A stretch of 24,162 nucleotides of DNA from Nitrolancea sp040255925 (lineage in GTDB: Bacteria > Chloroflexota > Chloroflexia > Thermomicrobiales > Thermomicrobiaceae). The stretch lies in NCBI GenBank assembly GCA_040255925.1, contig JBDZVX010000028.1:1-24162 (forward strand), in the 5' to 3' direction. The notes beneath the pieces were generated by a model, which saw only the letters and a list, made by a program, of their open reading frames with translations, was not told where the DNA came from and made no database searches. The position numbers and the translations under genes were made by a program. Of the stretch, positions 13,967-21,767 are shown piece after piece. How positions within the stretch are numbered: the stretch's first letter is position 1; every line of letters starts with the position of its first letter.

Positions 13967-14803
13967 ATGGTCGGAACCGTGATTGTGCCACTTGACGGAT
14001 CGGAGCTCGCGGAGCAGGCGCTACCCTTCGCTACCGCGATCGCCAAGGGCTTAGGCGTACCACTGGAACTACTCCGGGTCATGCCGGCGGAAACCGCCGG
14101 AGAGGAAGACGAGGCCCGCGCGTATCTCGATCATGTACGCGATCGGGTGGGCGATCAGGCTCAGGTCACTATTAAAACGGGGAAAACGGCCGCGCAGATT
14201 ATCGCCGCCTCCGAAGCGGCCACCGAACCACTCATCGTCATGACGACGCATGGCCGTGGCGGCATCGGACGGCTCGTGTTCGGTAGCGTCGCCGACCAGA
14301 TCCTCCGTGGCATCACCGCTCCGGTGCTGCTTATTCGATCGGGGACGACGACCGCCGCGGAAGCCAACGTCCAGACGATCATGGTGCCGCTCGACGGATC
14401 GGAGTTCTCGGAGGTCGCGCTTCCCTACGCCGAACGCCTGGCCAAGGTCTTCAACGCTGAAGTCCGGCTCGTCAGCGTGGTTGAGGCGGCCTATGTCGCC
14501 GACGGAACCGTGCTGGCACCGGCGGTGGCCGCCGAAGCGATCCCGGAGGTGCGGGAAACCGCGGAATACCTGGCAAGCGTGGCGCAACGGCTACGCGACA
14601 ACGGCATCCGGGTGCAGACTCAGGTTTTGGAGGGCTTCCCAACCAATCAGCTTCTGGCCTACGAGAAGGAGAGCAGGGCTGACTTGGCGGTGATGGCAAC
14701 CCACACCCGGACCGGTCTGGGCCGGCTGGTCTACGGCAGCGTTGCCGAACGCGTCCTGAACAACGGCACGGTGCCGGCGTTGATGGTCCAGCCGAAGGAA
14801 TAG
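13967..14803 (+). CDS. Tandem universal stress protein (two UspA domains)
   Basis: The start is ATG 13967 with GGAGGAG just upstream; ATG 13955 is an alternative. The 278 residues contain two Usp domains. Domain 1 begins TVIVPLDGSELAEQALPFAT and ends MTTHGRGGIGRLVFGSVADQ, then VLLIRSG. Domain 2 begins TIMVPLDGSEFSEVALPYAE and ends MATHTRTGLGRLVYGSVAER, then ALMVQPKE. The G-x2-G-x9-G-[ST] ATP-binding signature is clear in domain 1 (GRGGIGRLVFGS) and changed in domain 2 (TRTGLGRLVYGS). Such cytoplasmic proteins act in stress survival. It is monocistronic and followed by a strong terminator. Confidence 0.95.
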   Translation: MVGTVIVPLDGSELAEQALPFATAIAKGLGVPLELLRVMPAETAGEEDEARAYLDHVRDRVGDQAQVTIKTGKTAAQIIAASEAATEPLIVMTTHGRGGIGRLVFGSVADQILRGITAPVLLIRSGTTTAAEANVQTIMVPLDGSEFSEVALPYAERLAKVFNAEVRLVSVVEAAYVADGTVLAPAVAAEAIPEVRETAEYLASVAQRLRDNGIRVQTQVLEGFPTNQLLAYEKESRADLAVMATHTRTGLGRLVYGSVAERVLNNGTVPALMVQPKE

Positions 14804-14838
14804 CCTGCCAAGGGGACCCGTCGGGGGACGTTTAACGG

Positions 14839-14862
14839 CCGGGAGGGGTTGTCCCCTCCCGG
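14839..14862 (+). terminator. Strong terminator hairpin after universal stress gene
   Basis: CCGGGAGGGG (14839-14848) and CCCCTCCCGG (14853-14862) form a perfect 10-bp stem with loop TTGT, 36 nt after the stop. It lies between convergent genes and could also end the crcB transcript. No T-run follows. Confidence 0.7.
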
Positions 14863-14945
14863 AATCAGCGCTGCCGTGAATAGCGCGGGCGGGATTCCGG
14901 CATGGCCCGCGCCGGCCACTGAGAATTGCGATGGAACCCAGTCCA

Positions 14946-15317
14946 TCAGACGATGGCTCGCGCCATGATCAGCCCCAGGTTCGCCGCCAGCAGTCCCAGC
15001 CCCAAATGTGTCACCTCATAGACGAGTAGCGAGCCATAATTCCCCGACTGGATCATCTGAAGACCCTCGTAGCTGAAGGTCGAGAATGTCGTGTAGCCGC
15101 CGAGTACCCCGACCGCCAGCAGCAGCCGCGCCTGGCTCGACAGCGCCCCCCGGTCCACCAGCCCCAGCACCAGCCCGATGATCAGCGAGCCGCTCACATT
15201 GATCACCAGCGTCCCCCAGGGAAAACTCGACCCCACCCAGCCCTGAATCCAGCCTCCGATCAGATAGCGGGCTGCCGCTCCGATAGCCCCGCCGACCGCC
15301 ACCAGCAGGACATTCAT
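14946..15317 (-). CDS. crcB: CrcB/Fluc fluoride ion channel
   Basis: The protein has 123 residues, starting at ATG 15317. It carries the Fluc signatures GGAIGAAARYLIG (N-terminal), PWGTLVINVSGSLIIG (pore-lining TM2, with the conserved Asn) and GVLGGYTTFSTFSYE (TM3 break with the Phe/Thr/Ser track and central Na+ site), then a fourth TM (LGLGLLAANLGLIMA). It forms a dual-topology dimer exporting fluoride. It lies 87 nt after the DUF190-CBS gene in the same orientation, a known partnership. The usual fluoride riboswitch core was not seen upstream. Confidence 0.96.
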   Translation of the reverse strand: MNVLLVAVGGAIGAAARYLIGGWIQGWVGSSFPWGTLVINVSGSLIIGLVLGLVDRGALSSQARLLLAVGVLGGYTTFSTFSYEGLQMIQSGNYGSLLVYEVTHLGLGLLAANLGLIMARAIV

Positions 15318-15404
15318 CGGCCGTCACACTGACCGGCTGCTTGCCGTCGCTCGGCCGCCGCGCTCCCCATTCCCGTCGCCATCCCCTCGAAGCCCAATCC
15401 CGCC

Positions 15405-16673
15405 TCACTCCCCCACGATCGCCCGCAGCAGGTCCGCCCGGTCGACCAGGCCAACCAGCCGCCCCTCCGCATCCACAACCGGCAAAATCTTATATGCACG
15501 CTCCAGCATCAGCCGGATCGCCTCCCCCACCGGCGTCTCCGCCCGGACCGTCTCCCCCCGCGGCAGCATCAAGTCCACCGCCCGCGCCCCATCCGGCACT
15601 ACCTCCCGGTGTCCCAGCTTCCGCATCAGCACCTGGGCCAAGCCAGGTTGCGCCGCCGGCTCCACCCGCCGCAACAGCTCGGCGTCGGTAATCACCCCGA
15701 TCGGCCGCCGTTCCCCGTCCACCACCACCACCCGGTTCTGCCGGCTGCTCGCCAGCGCCGCCAGCACGTCTCCCAGCCCGGCATCGGCGCCCACCGCCGG
15801 TACCTGCCGGCTCATAACCGCCCCGACCGTCCCGGCTCCGGTCTCCACCGGTCCCACCGGCTCCACCAGCCCGATCCCCAGGCCCGGCTCCGTCACCGTC
15901 CGCAGCACGTCCACCCGCGAGATGATCCCCACCACCCGACCCCCGGCATCGACCACCGGCAGCGGGTTCAAGCGCTGATCGGCCATCAGCCGCCCAGCCG
16001 CCGCCAGGCTCGTCTCCGGCCGCACCGTCACCACATCCCGCGTCATCAGGTCGGCCGCCGTCATCGGACTCTCCAGCTCCAGCCGCCGGAGCTCCCGCTC
16101 GACCGCCGCCCCATCCAGCGCCGGTAGCAGTTCCACCCGGAGCCGCAGCCCGCCCCGCTCGATCAGATCCCCCCGGGTGACCAAGCCCACCAAGCGCCCC
16201 TCCCGGTTCACTACCGGCAACGCCCGGTAGCCACGGGTGATCAGGAGCGTGGTCAGCTCCCGGAGCGAGGTCGCGGGCTGGATCGTCAGGGGATCGGGCG
16301 TCATCACCTGCCCAACGGTCCGCTTCTCCGAGACACAATGGGGAATCGGCACCGATGCTTTGACCAGACCGACCGGTTCCACCGTAATCAAGCCCTCGGG
16401 AACCATGGTCCGGATGGTGGGCAGGAGCTGCTCGACCCGCTCCGGCCGGTCGATCCATTCGATGACCAGCGGCAGGTTGGTGCTGAGCAATTCGATCGAG
16501 ACCGTGTGGATAGTGTGGTGGACACCGAAGCCGGCGATTCCGCGAAAGATGGTAGCCCCCAGCGCCTCGTGTTTGCGGAGCTCATCGAGGATGGCCTGGG
16601 ACAACGGCCGGCCGTGCCAGTGATCCTGCTCGTTGAGGTAGATGCGAACCCGGCGGACCTGTGGTGTTTCCAT
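15405..16673 (-). CDS. DUF190 protein with four CBS motifs
   Basis: I choose ATG 16673 (METPQVRRVRIYL) because AAAGGAG lies 8 nt upstream; the longer frame from 16799 lacks DUF190 sequence there and overlaps the promoter. The 422 residues hold a DUF190 domain at 1-105 (RIYLNEQDHWHGRPL, GATIFRGIAGFG). Four CBS motifs in two Bateman pairs follow: VMTPDPLTI at about 119-175, LMTRDVVTV at about 205-260, VMSRQVPAV at about 280-335, and LMLPRGETV at about 365-420. CBS pairs usually bind adenine nucleotides. DUF190 often travels with CrcB, so a role in sensing or gating fluoride export is inferred. The GC-rich coding strand leaves long shadow frames. Confidence 0.93.
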   Translation of the reverse strand: METPQVRRVRIYLNEQDHWHGRPLSQAILDELRKHEALGATIFRGIAGFGVHHTIHTVSIELLSTNLPLVIEWIDRPERVEQLLPTIRTMVPEGLITVEPVGLVKASVPIPHCVSEKRTVGQVMTPDPLTIQPATSLRELTTLLITRGYRALPVVNREGRLVGLVTRGDLIERGGLRLRVELLPALDGAAVERELRRLELESPMTAADLMTRDVVTVRPETSLAAAGRLMADQRLNPLPVVDAGGRVVGIISRVDVLRTVTEPGLGIGLVEPVGPVETGAGTVGAVMSRQVPAVGADAGLGDVLAALASSRQNRVVVVDGERRPIGVITDAELLRRVEPAAQPGLAQVLMRKLGHREVVPDGARAVDLMLPRGETVRAETPVGEAIRLMLERAYKILPVVDAEGRLVGLVDRADLLRAIVGE

Positions 16674-16769
16674 GGCGCGGGCTCCTTTGTCGACAAAATG
16701 GATGATCGACGGTGACCCGGGAGCACGATCGCTCTCCGGCCCGGAAATCAATGGACCCGGCGCATTCTG

Positions 16770-16799
16770 ATCATAAGCGTCCTGGCTAGGATGCATCAA
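16770..16799 (-). promoter_or_regulatory. Sigma-70-like promoter of the DUF190-CBS/crcB operon
   Basis: On the minus strand, TTGATG (16799-16794) and TATGAT (16775-16770) are spaced by 18 nt, close to TTGACA-N17-TATAAT. Transcription would start near 16763, giving a leader of about 90 nt before ATG 16673. Confidence 0.55.
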
Positions 16800-16980
16800 T
16801 AGGCGCGTGCATTGAGCGCCGTTTTGGTAGGCACGCGCGTATCATCCGGTGTACACTCCGCGGAACAGGAACTGGGCGACCGCCGGTTTCCAACTGAATG
16901 GCGTACGAGAATGACATCTCGGCGCCGTTTCGTTTTGTTACGGAGACCGGCGGTCATTGAGGCTGTGGGGGGACAACAGG

Positions 16981-17322
16981 ATGTTCAACCGGGTCGAGGT
17001 CCTGCACATCGACACCTACTGCGGGGATGCAGCCGTCAAGGGGGAGACCGAATGGCAATATCGCATCGATATTGACCGGCGGATCTTTAGCGTCAACATC
17101 TCAGGCAGCGAGGATCCCGCGGAACCCTATTGGGTGACCCTCCGAGAACGAACCGGGATGCACGTCACCGGACCATCAGACGGGCATAACAGCCGTGTGG
17201 AAGCCTGCGTGCATGGAACCAGCGTCATCGACGCCGTCTTCGCGGCCACCCAGGCCGCGCTTCGCATCGTGAGCACCGAGCCAGCTCCCGGCCCCCCTTC
17301 CTGCGATATCTGCCCGAACTAA
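16981..17322 (+). CDS. Small unknown protein
   Basis: The start is ATG 16981 (MFNRVEVLHIDTYCG), preceded by a GGGGGGACAACAGG stretch. The 113 residues are mixed alpha/beta, rich in charged residues, with four Cys (near residues 14, 75, 109 and 112, the last in SCDICPN). No signal peptide or TM is seen. The C-terminal CxxC could bind metal, which is speculative. It is convergent with the GAF-ArsR gene and separated from it by a hairpin. Confidence 0.6.
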   Translation: MFNRVEVLHIDTYCGDAAVKGETEWQYRIDIDRRIFSVNISGSEDPAEPYWVTLRERTGMHVTGPSDGHNSRVEACVHGTSVIDAVFAATQAALRIVSTEPAPGPPSCDICPN

Positions 17323-17324
17323 CG

Positions 17325-17357
17325 CCACCGGGGACCTCCGCCGCGCGTCCACGGTGG
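17325..17357. terminator. Hairpin between convergent genes
   Basis: CCACCG (17325-17330) pairs with CGGTGG (17352-17357). A further GACCCGT-CA-ACGGGTC palindrome (17360-17375) overlaps the stop of the minus-strand gene. Together they could end both transcripts. Confidence 0.45.
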
Positions 17358-17365
17358 AGGACCCG

Positions 17366-18253
17366 TCAACGGGTCTCGGCGGCTTCCTCCACACTGGCGA
17401 GCGCACCGTACCGCGCCAGCCGGTCGAGGAGCAATTCCCGGATGGCCGTATACGCATCGCGAACGCGGGGACTGGCCAGCGTATAGCACGCCTCCGAGCC
17501 ACGCTGCGCCATGAGCACGAGCCCATACTGGCGTAGCGCGGCCATGTGCTTCCGGATTCTGGCCGGCGGCTTCCCGGTCGCCTCAACCAATTCGCGCATG
17601 GTGCGGGATTCCGTGCTGAGCTGGTGAATCAGCTCCATGCGGAGCGGGTCAGCCAGTATCTGGCATAGGTCGGCCTGAAGGCGGTGGAACTCTTTTTCCC
17701 GTCCTCGTTCTTCGAAACGGCCGATCTGGTCTCCAAGCTCCATAGCTAGCTCGAGCAGAGCTTCATCGGGCGGCAGGATCTCAAAGCTGAAGAACTCGAT
17801 GACGCCGAACAGCCTCCGCCCGCTCCTGATCGGGAAGGCGAATCCGCCGTGCAATCCCACTTTAGCCGCGGCATTAAGACGAGGGAAGTTCGTATCGGTG
17901 AGGACGTTCGAGATCCAGGCGGCCTCACCGCGCTTCCAGACCCTGCCCGGCAGCCCGATTCCGGGCGGAAAGACTGCGTTGCGGGTCGCAACCTCGAATT
18001 CGGCGACCGCGATCGACGCTACATGCCAGAACGCGATGCAATGGATGACATTCGTACACCGGACAGTCCAGAGGACCCCGACCTCCCAACCCAGCCGCTC
18101 TCCGATAGCCGGAAGGAATCTTGGGGCGGCCTCATCGAGGGTCGCGGTTTCGGCCAGGATCTGGGTGACCGCCTGCCGGACGGCTAGCCGTTGTGCAGCC
18201 AGAGCGTCCGGCGTTTCAGCATCGAAGACGGATGTCTGGTTTGTGGGTTCCAT
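17366..18253 (-). CDS. GAF-domain/ArsR-type HTH one-component regulator
   Basis: The protein has 295 residues from ATG 18253. The N-terminal half (about 25-175) is a GAF sensor: FLPAIGERLGWEVGVLWTV, FPPGIGLPGRVWKRGEAAW, GGFAFPIRSGRRLFGVIEFF. The C-terminal part (about 190-275) is an ArsR-like winged helix: ADPLRMELIHQLSTESRTMR, ELVEATGKPPARIRKHMAAL, RQYGLVLMAQRGSEACYTLA. No classical metal-binding CxC is seen in the recognition helices. GAF directly fused to an ArsR HTH suggests a small-molecule or redox sensor. Targets are unknown; the gene may regulate itself or the divergent stretch. Confidence 0.88.
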   Translation of the reverse strand: MEPTNQTSVFDAETPDALAAQRLAVRQAVTQILAETATLDEAAPRFLPAIGERLGWEVGVLWTVRCTNVIHCIAFWHVASIAVAEFEVATRNAVFPPGIGLPGRVWKRGEAAWISNVLTDTNFPRLNAAAKVGLHGGFAFPIRSGRRLFGVIEFFSFEILPPDEALLELAMELGDQIGRFEERGREKEFHRLQADLCQILADPLRMELIHQLSTESRTMRELVEATGKPPARIRKHMAALRQYGLVLMAQRGSEACYTLASPRVRDAYTAIRELLLDRLARYGALASVEEAAETR

Positions 18254-18408
18254 GATTGCATCTCGAATGCAGGTATGAGCCGGGGGAGCACCGGTTGCCG
18301 ATCCCTGGTTCGCTTATGATCCGCCTTGCACTAAAGGTGTCTCCTACGCTCCATTGTAACAGAGTTGTACACTCGGCCAGAGCCGACTTTGACAGAGAGT
18401 GGAAGCAA

Positions 18409-18705
18409 TCAGCGTGCCGGGCCGATATCGACGTAGTCACGCTCCCCGGTTTCCGGGTTATAGCGGACCTCGATCAAGCGGCCGGTGACAGGATCGATGA
18501 ACCGTTCAGAAGTGGACCGCCAATTTCCACGTTTGCGATCGAGCGGCGGTCGGTAGCCCCGGCATTCGAAGAGGATGGCAATAACCAGCACCAGACCGCC
18601 GGCAGCCAGGTAGATCGCCAGCGGCAGGGCAAGATTGGCCGCGAACAGGATGGCCGCGACCACAAGGTACGCCACACCGGACGCAACGAGCGCCCGCCGC
18701 AACAT
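18409..18705 (-). CDS. Small two-TM protein downstream of YbjQ
   Basis: The protein has 98 residues from ATG 18705. Two hydrophobic segments (about 5-24 and 27-46) precede a basic cytoplasmic tail with DRKRGNWRSTSERFIDPVTG, then RLIEVRYNPETGERDYVDIG, a beta-rich D-P-x-T-G/N-P-x-T-G pattern. It lies 9 nt after the YbjQ stop and is likely co-transcribed. The family is unrecognised. Confidence 0.7.
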   Translation of the reverse strand: MLRRALVASGVAYLVVAAILFAANLALPLAIYLAAGGLVLVIAILFECRGYRPPLDRKRGNWRSTSERFIDPVTGRLIEVRYNPETGERDYVDIGPAR

Positions 18706-18714
18706 GGAGGCAAC

Positions 18715-19038
18715 CTAGCCTTCGCGTTCCAGGACCACGGCGGTGCCGTAGGCAACGATCTCGCTCATGGTCTGGCCCATCTCCGAAGAGTCGAAACGCA
18801 TCATCACGATCGCATTGGCACCCATGGCCGTCGCGTTCCGCACCATCCGGTCGATCGCATGGCGCCGGGCCTCTTCGAGCAGCTCGGTGTACTCGGTGAT
18901 CTCGCCACCGGCGAGCGAGCGGAGCCCGGCGACGATGTTGCCGCCCAGCCCCCGGCTGCGCACCACCAGGCCGAAGACCTCGCCTTTGACATCGACCACC
19001 CGGTAGCCGGGGACATTCTCCGTCGTCGTGATGATCAT
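18715..19038 (-). CDS. YbjQ family (DUF74) protein
   Basis: I choose ATG 19038 (MIITTTENVPGY) because GAGGAGG lies 6 nt upstream; the upstream ATG at 19062 adds non-family residues. The 107 residues match the family throughout: VPGYRVVDVKGEVFGLVVRS, the Gly-rich LGGNIVAGLRSLAGGEI, YTELLEEARRHAIDRMVRNA, MGANAIVMMRFDSSEMG and the closing EIVAYGTAVVLE. YbjQ-like proteins form pentameric rings and are annotated as heavy-metal-binding; their role is unclear. It is first in an operon with a two-TM protein. Confidence 0.93.
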   Translation of the reverse strand: MIITTTENVPGYRVVDVKGEVFGLVVRSRGLGGNIVAGLRSLAGGEITEYTELLEEARRHAIDRMVRNATAMGANAIVMMRFDSSEMGQTMSEIVAYGTAVVLEREG

Positions 19039-19303
19039 GGTCTGCCTCCTCACCTGGGCCATGCAGCTTCTCGAATCACTACCGGCATGCGAATCTTACC
19101 GCATGGCAGAGATCGATCGGCTCGGCAATGTAAGGAGGTAAATCCGGAGAGTGATTGAGGACGGTATCCGCGAGCAACCGGGTGGCCGAAGCTAGGGGCA
19201 CGAAAAGGGAAGCCCGGCCAACCCGGTTGGAGACCGTTCGAGCCAGGATATAGGGTTCAGGAGCCCGCGCTGATCCGTATCGAGCAGCCCCTACGCCCAG
19301 ACG

Positions 19304-19555
19304 CTACATGCCTTCCTTCACCTCATAGATGTGGTCCGCTACCAGGCCATGGGCCTCGCGGTGGACTCGCTCAGCAGCGTCCTTACTCGGCGCATCGACG
19401 AGGCAGAAGACTTTACTATCATCCGTGTCATACCAGTACTTCAGGTAATGGACGCCGTATTTCTCCTGCGTCTCGAGATCCTTCTTATGGGCCGCGACAA
19501 CGGCCTCGCCGGTCAGGTCAGGGACATTCTCGTGGATATCCATGTAGAGCGGCAT
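19304..19555 (-). CDS. DUF4242 family small protein
   Basis: I choose ATG 19555 (MPLYMDIHENVPDLT) with GGAGGGAG upstream. The 83 residues follow the DUF4242 pattern: MDxHE, AVVAAHKKDLETQEKYGV, YLKYWYDTDDSKVFCLVDAP, and ERVHREAHGLVADHIYEV. The conserved His residues and Cys are typical; some members (SCO4226 type) are reported to bind nickel. It is a cytoplasmic ferredoxin-fold protein of unknown role. The flanks 19039-19303 and 19556-19931 hold no gene I can support. Confidence 0.9.
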   Translation of the reverse strand: MPLYMDIHENVPDLTGEAVVAAHKKDLETQEKYGVHYLKYWYDTDDSKVFCLVDAPSKDAAERVHREAHGLVADHIYEVKEGM

Positions 19556-19931
19556 CGTCCCATCTCCCTCCACAGCACACGCGACGAACGAGTAAGAGTG
19601 GATCGTCTTAGGTTACACGTCCGCATGATCGACGCCATCGCGCCGCAAAACCATTGAAAGGGGCCTGGCTCATGAGTTCGTGGTGGCCTACGGGCTCGTG
19701 GGCCATGCCATTTCCCCTATCGCTGCCGACATGGGATTCTAAGCCGTGGTAAATGGCGGCGTATCGGGCGCAAAAAGGTGCTTGCTCAATGTGAGATCAC
19801 CGAAGATCGAAACGCCAGATGCATCGAAATGCCAGAAACGCAGCCCCAGCAGGCCGCCCGAGTATGCCGAAGGCAGCAACTCGCCATTAGCCTGCCACAA
19901 ACCACCGAATTCCGAGCATAGTGATTTCTTA

Positions 19932-20417
19932 TCACGGAAGCTTAATTACTTGCTTAACTCTGCCGCAGTCGTGCTTAGCTGTTATCGCATTTATATGACC
20001 TTGCAACAAAGCCTCAGATGAACTCGGCGTCCATACATTGCTATAGAATACAACTTCTCCGCCATGAATCAGAACTTGGCGATCGAATGGTCCAGTGATA
20101 GCAAAAACTGCGCAGCCATCGTCGTAGCTTTCCACGCCCCATGCATGTCCCACGGCAACCTGTCCAGAATTCAACTTGACAGGAATATTCGCGAAGACAC
20201 CTACACCCGTAGGAACTCGACCTTCGTAAATCGGCGTGGGCTCACTACCGTTTTCGAGAATTTCATCTATCGGACTACGTCTTGGTGCTTCCGTAGTTTC
20301 AGAGCCACACAAAAACTTAAACAAACCGTTGCAATCGAAGGTTTGCTCCGTAGTTAGAGCAATACCAAGAACTACCCCAAGCACGGTTACAGCCAACATT
20401 GATAATAATGGCTTCAT
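19932..20417 (-). CDS. Secreted or membrane-anchored protein, unknown
   Basis: The protein has 161 residues from ATG 20417 with GGAG 9 nt upstream. The N-terminus (MKPLLSMLAVTVLGVVLGIA) is a signal peptide or anchor, with no lipobox Cys. The mature part holds paired Cys (about 29 and 37), VFANIPVKLNSGQVAVGHAW, DDGCAVFAITGPFDRQVLIH and a C-terminal HDCGRVKQV. It looks beta-rich with possible disulfides. The family is unrecognised. A/T-ending codons set it apart from its neighbours. Confidence 0.65.
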   Translation of the reverse strand: MKPLLSMLAVTVLGVVLGIALTTEQTFDCNGLFKFLCGSETTEAPRRSPIDEILENGSEPTPIYEGRVPTGVGVFANIPVKLNSGQVAVGHAWGVESYDDGCAVFAITGPFDRQVLIHGGEVVFYSNVWTPSSSEALLQGHINAITAKHDCGRVKQVIKLP

Positions 20418-20703
20418 TGTTCAGTTCTCCGACAATCAACAGAACTATCTGATTTACAATATCTAAACACGCATGACGGAGACTATATCACCACAATTGA
20501 GTCTCGTTAGGAGAGCCCTCTAAACTCAGAGGATGAAACACCGGAAATCAGGCTCAGACGTTGGCAGCATTTATACTGCGGCGGAAACGTAACCTACGGA
20601 TGACTCAGCGTCTCGGTTTCCTTAGATGGAAACTAGCTCCAAGCAAGGTCATTACAAACTCTAGTCGAGTATAAGGCACAGACCACCAAATATCAACTTC
20701 ATT

Positions 20704-20928
20704 TTAGTAGCAAATATCTTTAGTAACGCGCAACAAAAACTCCAACAACTCCGGCATCAGCCTTGCCGAGCCTGAGTTACGTATCTCAGCGCCTCGTACA
20801 TCACATATTGGGCATGGTCGGGTTGTCGCCCGGCGGGACACAATGGAAAGCCGCCATTGCGACGATCGCGGATCGCGATTTTGCCACAATAGCCGAATCA
20901 GCTCGACATCACGATGGGTCAGTGGCAC
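20704..20928 (-). CDS. Doubtful small ORF with CPIC motif
   Basis: From GTG 20928 a 74-codon frame reads MPLTHRDVELIRLLWQNRD, then RPCPICDVRGAEIRNSG with one CxxC, and ends LLEFLLRVTKDICY. No ribosome site is evident and the frame extends upstream without a clear start, so it may be a fragment or chance. It lies in the AT-richer island. Confidence 0.3.
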   Translation of the reverse strand: MPLTHRDVELIRLLWQNRDPRSSQWRLSIVSRRATTRPCPICDVRGAEIRNSGSARLMPELLEFLLRVTKDICY

Positions 20929-21053
20929 ACTCGCAAAGAGGCTGCGTCCGTACCGATGGGTGTTTTTGAAGGGTGTTATCTCGATTGTTACTAGGATAGG
21001 CGTTTTCTAGTTTGCTGATAGCGGGGATAGACTGCCCAGGAGAGTGATTTCGG

Positions 21054-21380
21054 GTGGAGACCGCGATCTGGACAGGGGTCAGCATAATCGCCGGCGCGAT
21101 CATCAGCGCGGGGATCGGCTGGTGGTTCGCACGGCAGTCCTCACACGAACTCGCCGAGGAAGCGGAGAAGATCCGTCTACACAACGAGATCCTCATGCGC
21201 GCACTGGAGAATGCCGGGCTCGATATCAAGTTCAATCGCGACGAGCGCGGCCGTGTAATCGGTACCATCGTCGATTTGGAGGCGAGCGTAGTAGCTCGGC
21301 CCACAGTCAACATGGAGATTAAGGTCATCAGGCGTGGAGACACGCGAGACTCGGGTTCTCGAGAAGAGGACAAGATCTGA
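21054..21380 (+). CDS. Single-TM protein with coiled-coil tail
   Basis: The start is GTG 21054 with AGGAGAG about 11 nt upstream. The 108 residues have an N-terminal TM (about 4-24, VSIIAGAIISAGIGWWFA), a charged helix (SSHELAEEAEKIRLHNEILM), a short beta segment (IKFNRDERGRVIGTIVDLEA) and a polar tail. It is probably cytoplasmic-facing and anchored. The function is unknown. The next small membrane gene follows after 52 nt. Confidence 0.6.
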   Translation: METAIWTGVSIIAGAIISAGIGWWFARQSSHELAEEAEKIRLHNEILMRALENAGLDIKFNRDERGRVIGTIVDLEASVVARPTVNMEIKVIRRGDTRDSGSREEDKI

Positions 21381-21432
21381 GGATACCTGAATACGTTAGA
21401 ATCGCTCATGAAGTATTACAAGAGAGATCACC

Positions 21433-21660
21433 ATGCTCGGATGTCTTGGACTCATCATGTGGACGCTCATCAGCGCTTCAATCATTGGCGCGCTGGGAGG
21501 CAATGAAGCTCTTGGCGAGGTCTACGGATACCGGCCAAAAGTGGATCCCTCAGATGTGGAACTCCGGGTCTTCGGTAGCTGGGGAATCCTCTGGGTCGCA
21601 GGCGTTGTGGTGTGGATAATCGGCTCTCGGATCTGGCGGAAGCGCAAATCGACCCGGTGA
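21433..21660 (+). CDS. Small two-TM protein
   Basis: The protein has 75 residues from ATG 21433 with AGAGAG upstream. TM1 is about 3-23 (GLIMWTLISASIIGALGG), a periplasmic-type loop carries GYRPKVDPSDVELRVFG, TM2 is about 48-67 (GILWVAGVVVWIIGSRIW), and the end is basic (RKRKSTR). The family is unknown. It is possibly co-transcribed with the preceding gene. Confidence 0.55.
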   Translation: MLGCLGLIMWTLISASIIGALGGNEALGEVYGYRPKVDPSDVELRVFGSWGILWVAGVVVWIIGSRIWRKRKSTR

Positions 21661-21767
21661 CAGGCCACCAGCGAAGGTAGACCAGGGAAAAACCCGGGTC
21701 GATACCTGAGTCAAGCCCTGGCACACTCCATTGCAGGATGCGTTCGCAATGAGGAGTGTTTTGACCA

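Larger units (their letters stand above)
19740..21050. other. AT-richer island
   Basis: By eye, base composition drops well below the flanks (runs such as aaaaacttaaacaaacc, gcatttatatgacc). Codon use in the gene at 19932-20417 is A/T-ending, unlike its neighbours. It holds one supported gene, one doubtful frame and about 290 bp (20418-20703) of apparently non-coding DNA. This suggests horizontal acquisition; no integrase, tRNA or direct repeats bound it. Confidence 0.6.

Noticed and set aside
15490..16458. 322-codon Gly/Ala/Arg-rich minus-strand frame inside the DUF190-CBS gene
   Set aside because: It is a different frame of the same strand. The composition is that of a GC-rich shadow, and the overlapping frame has clear CBS domains.
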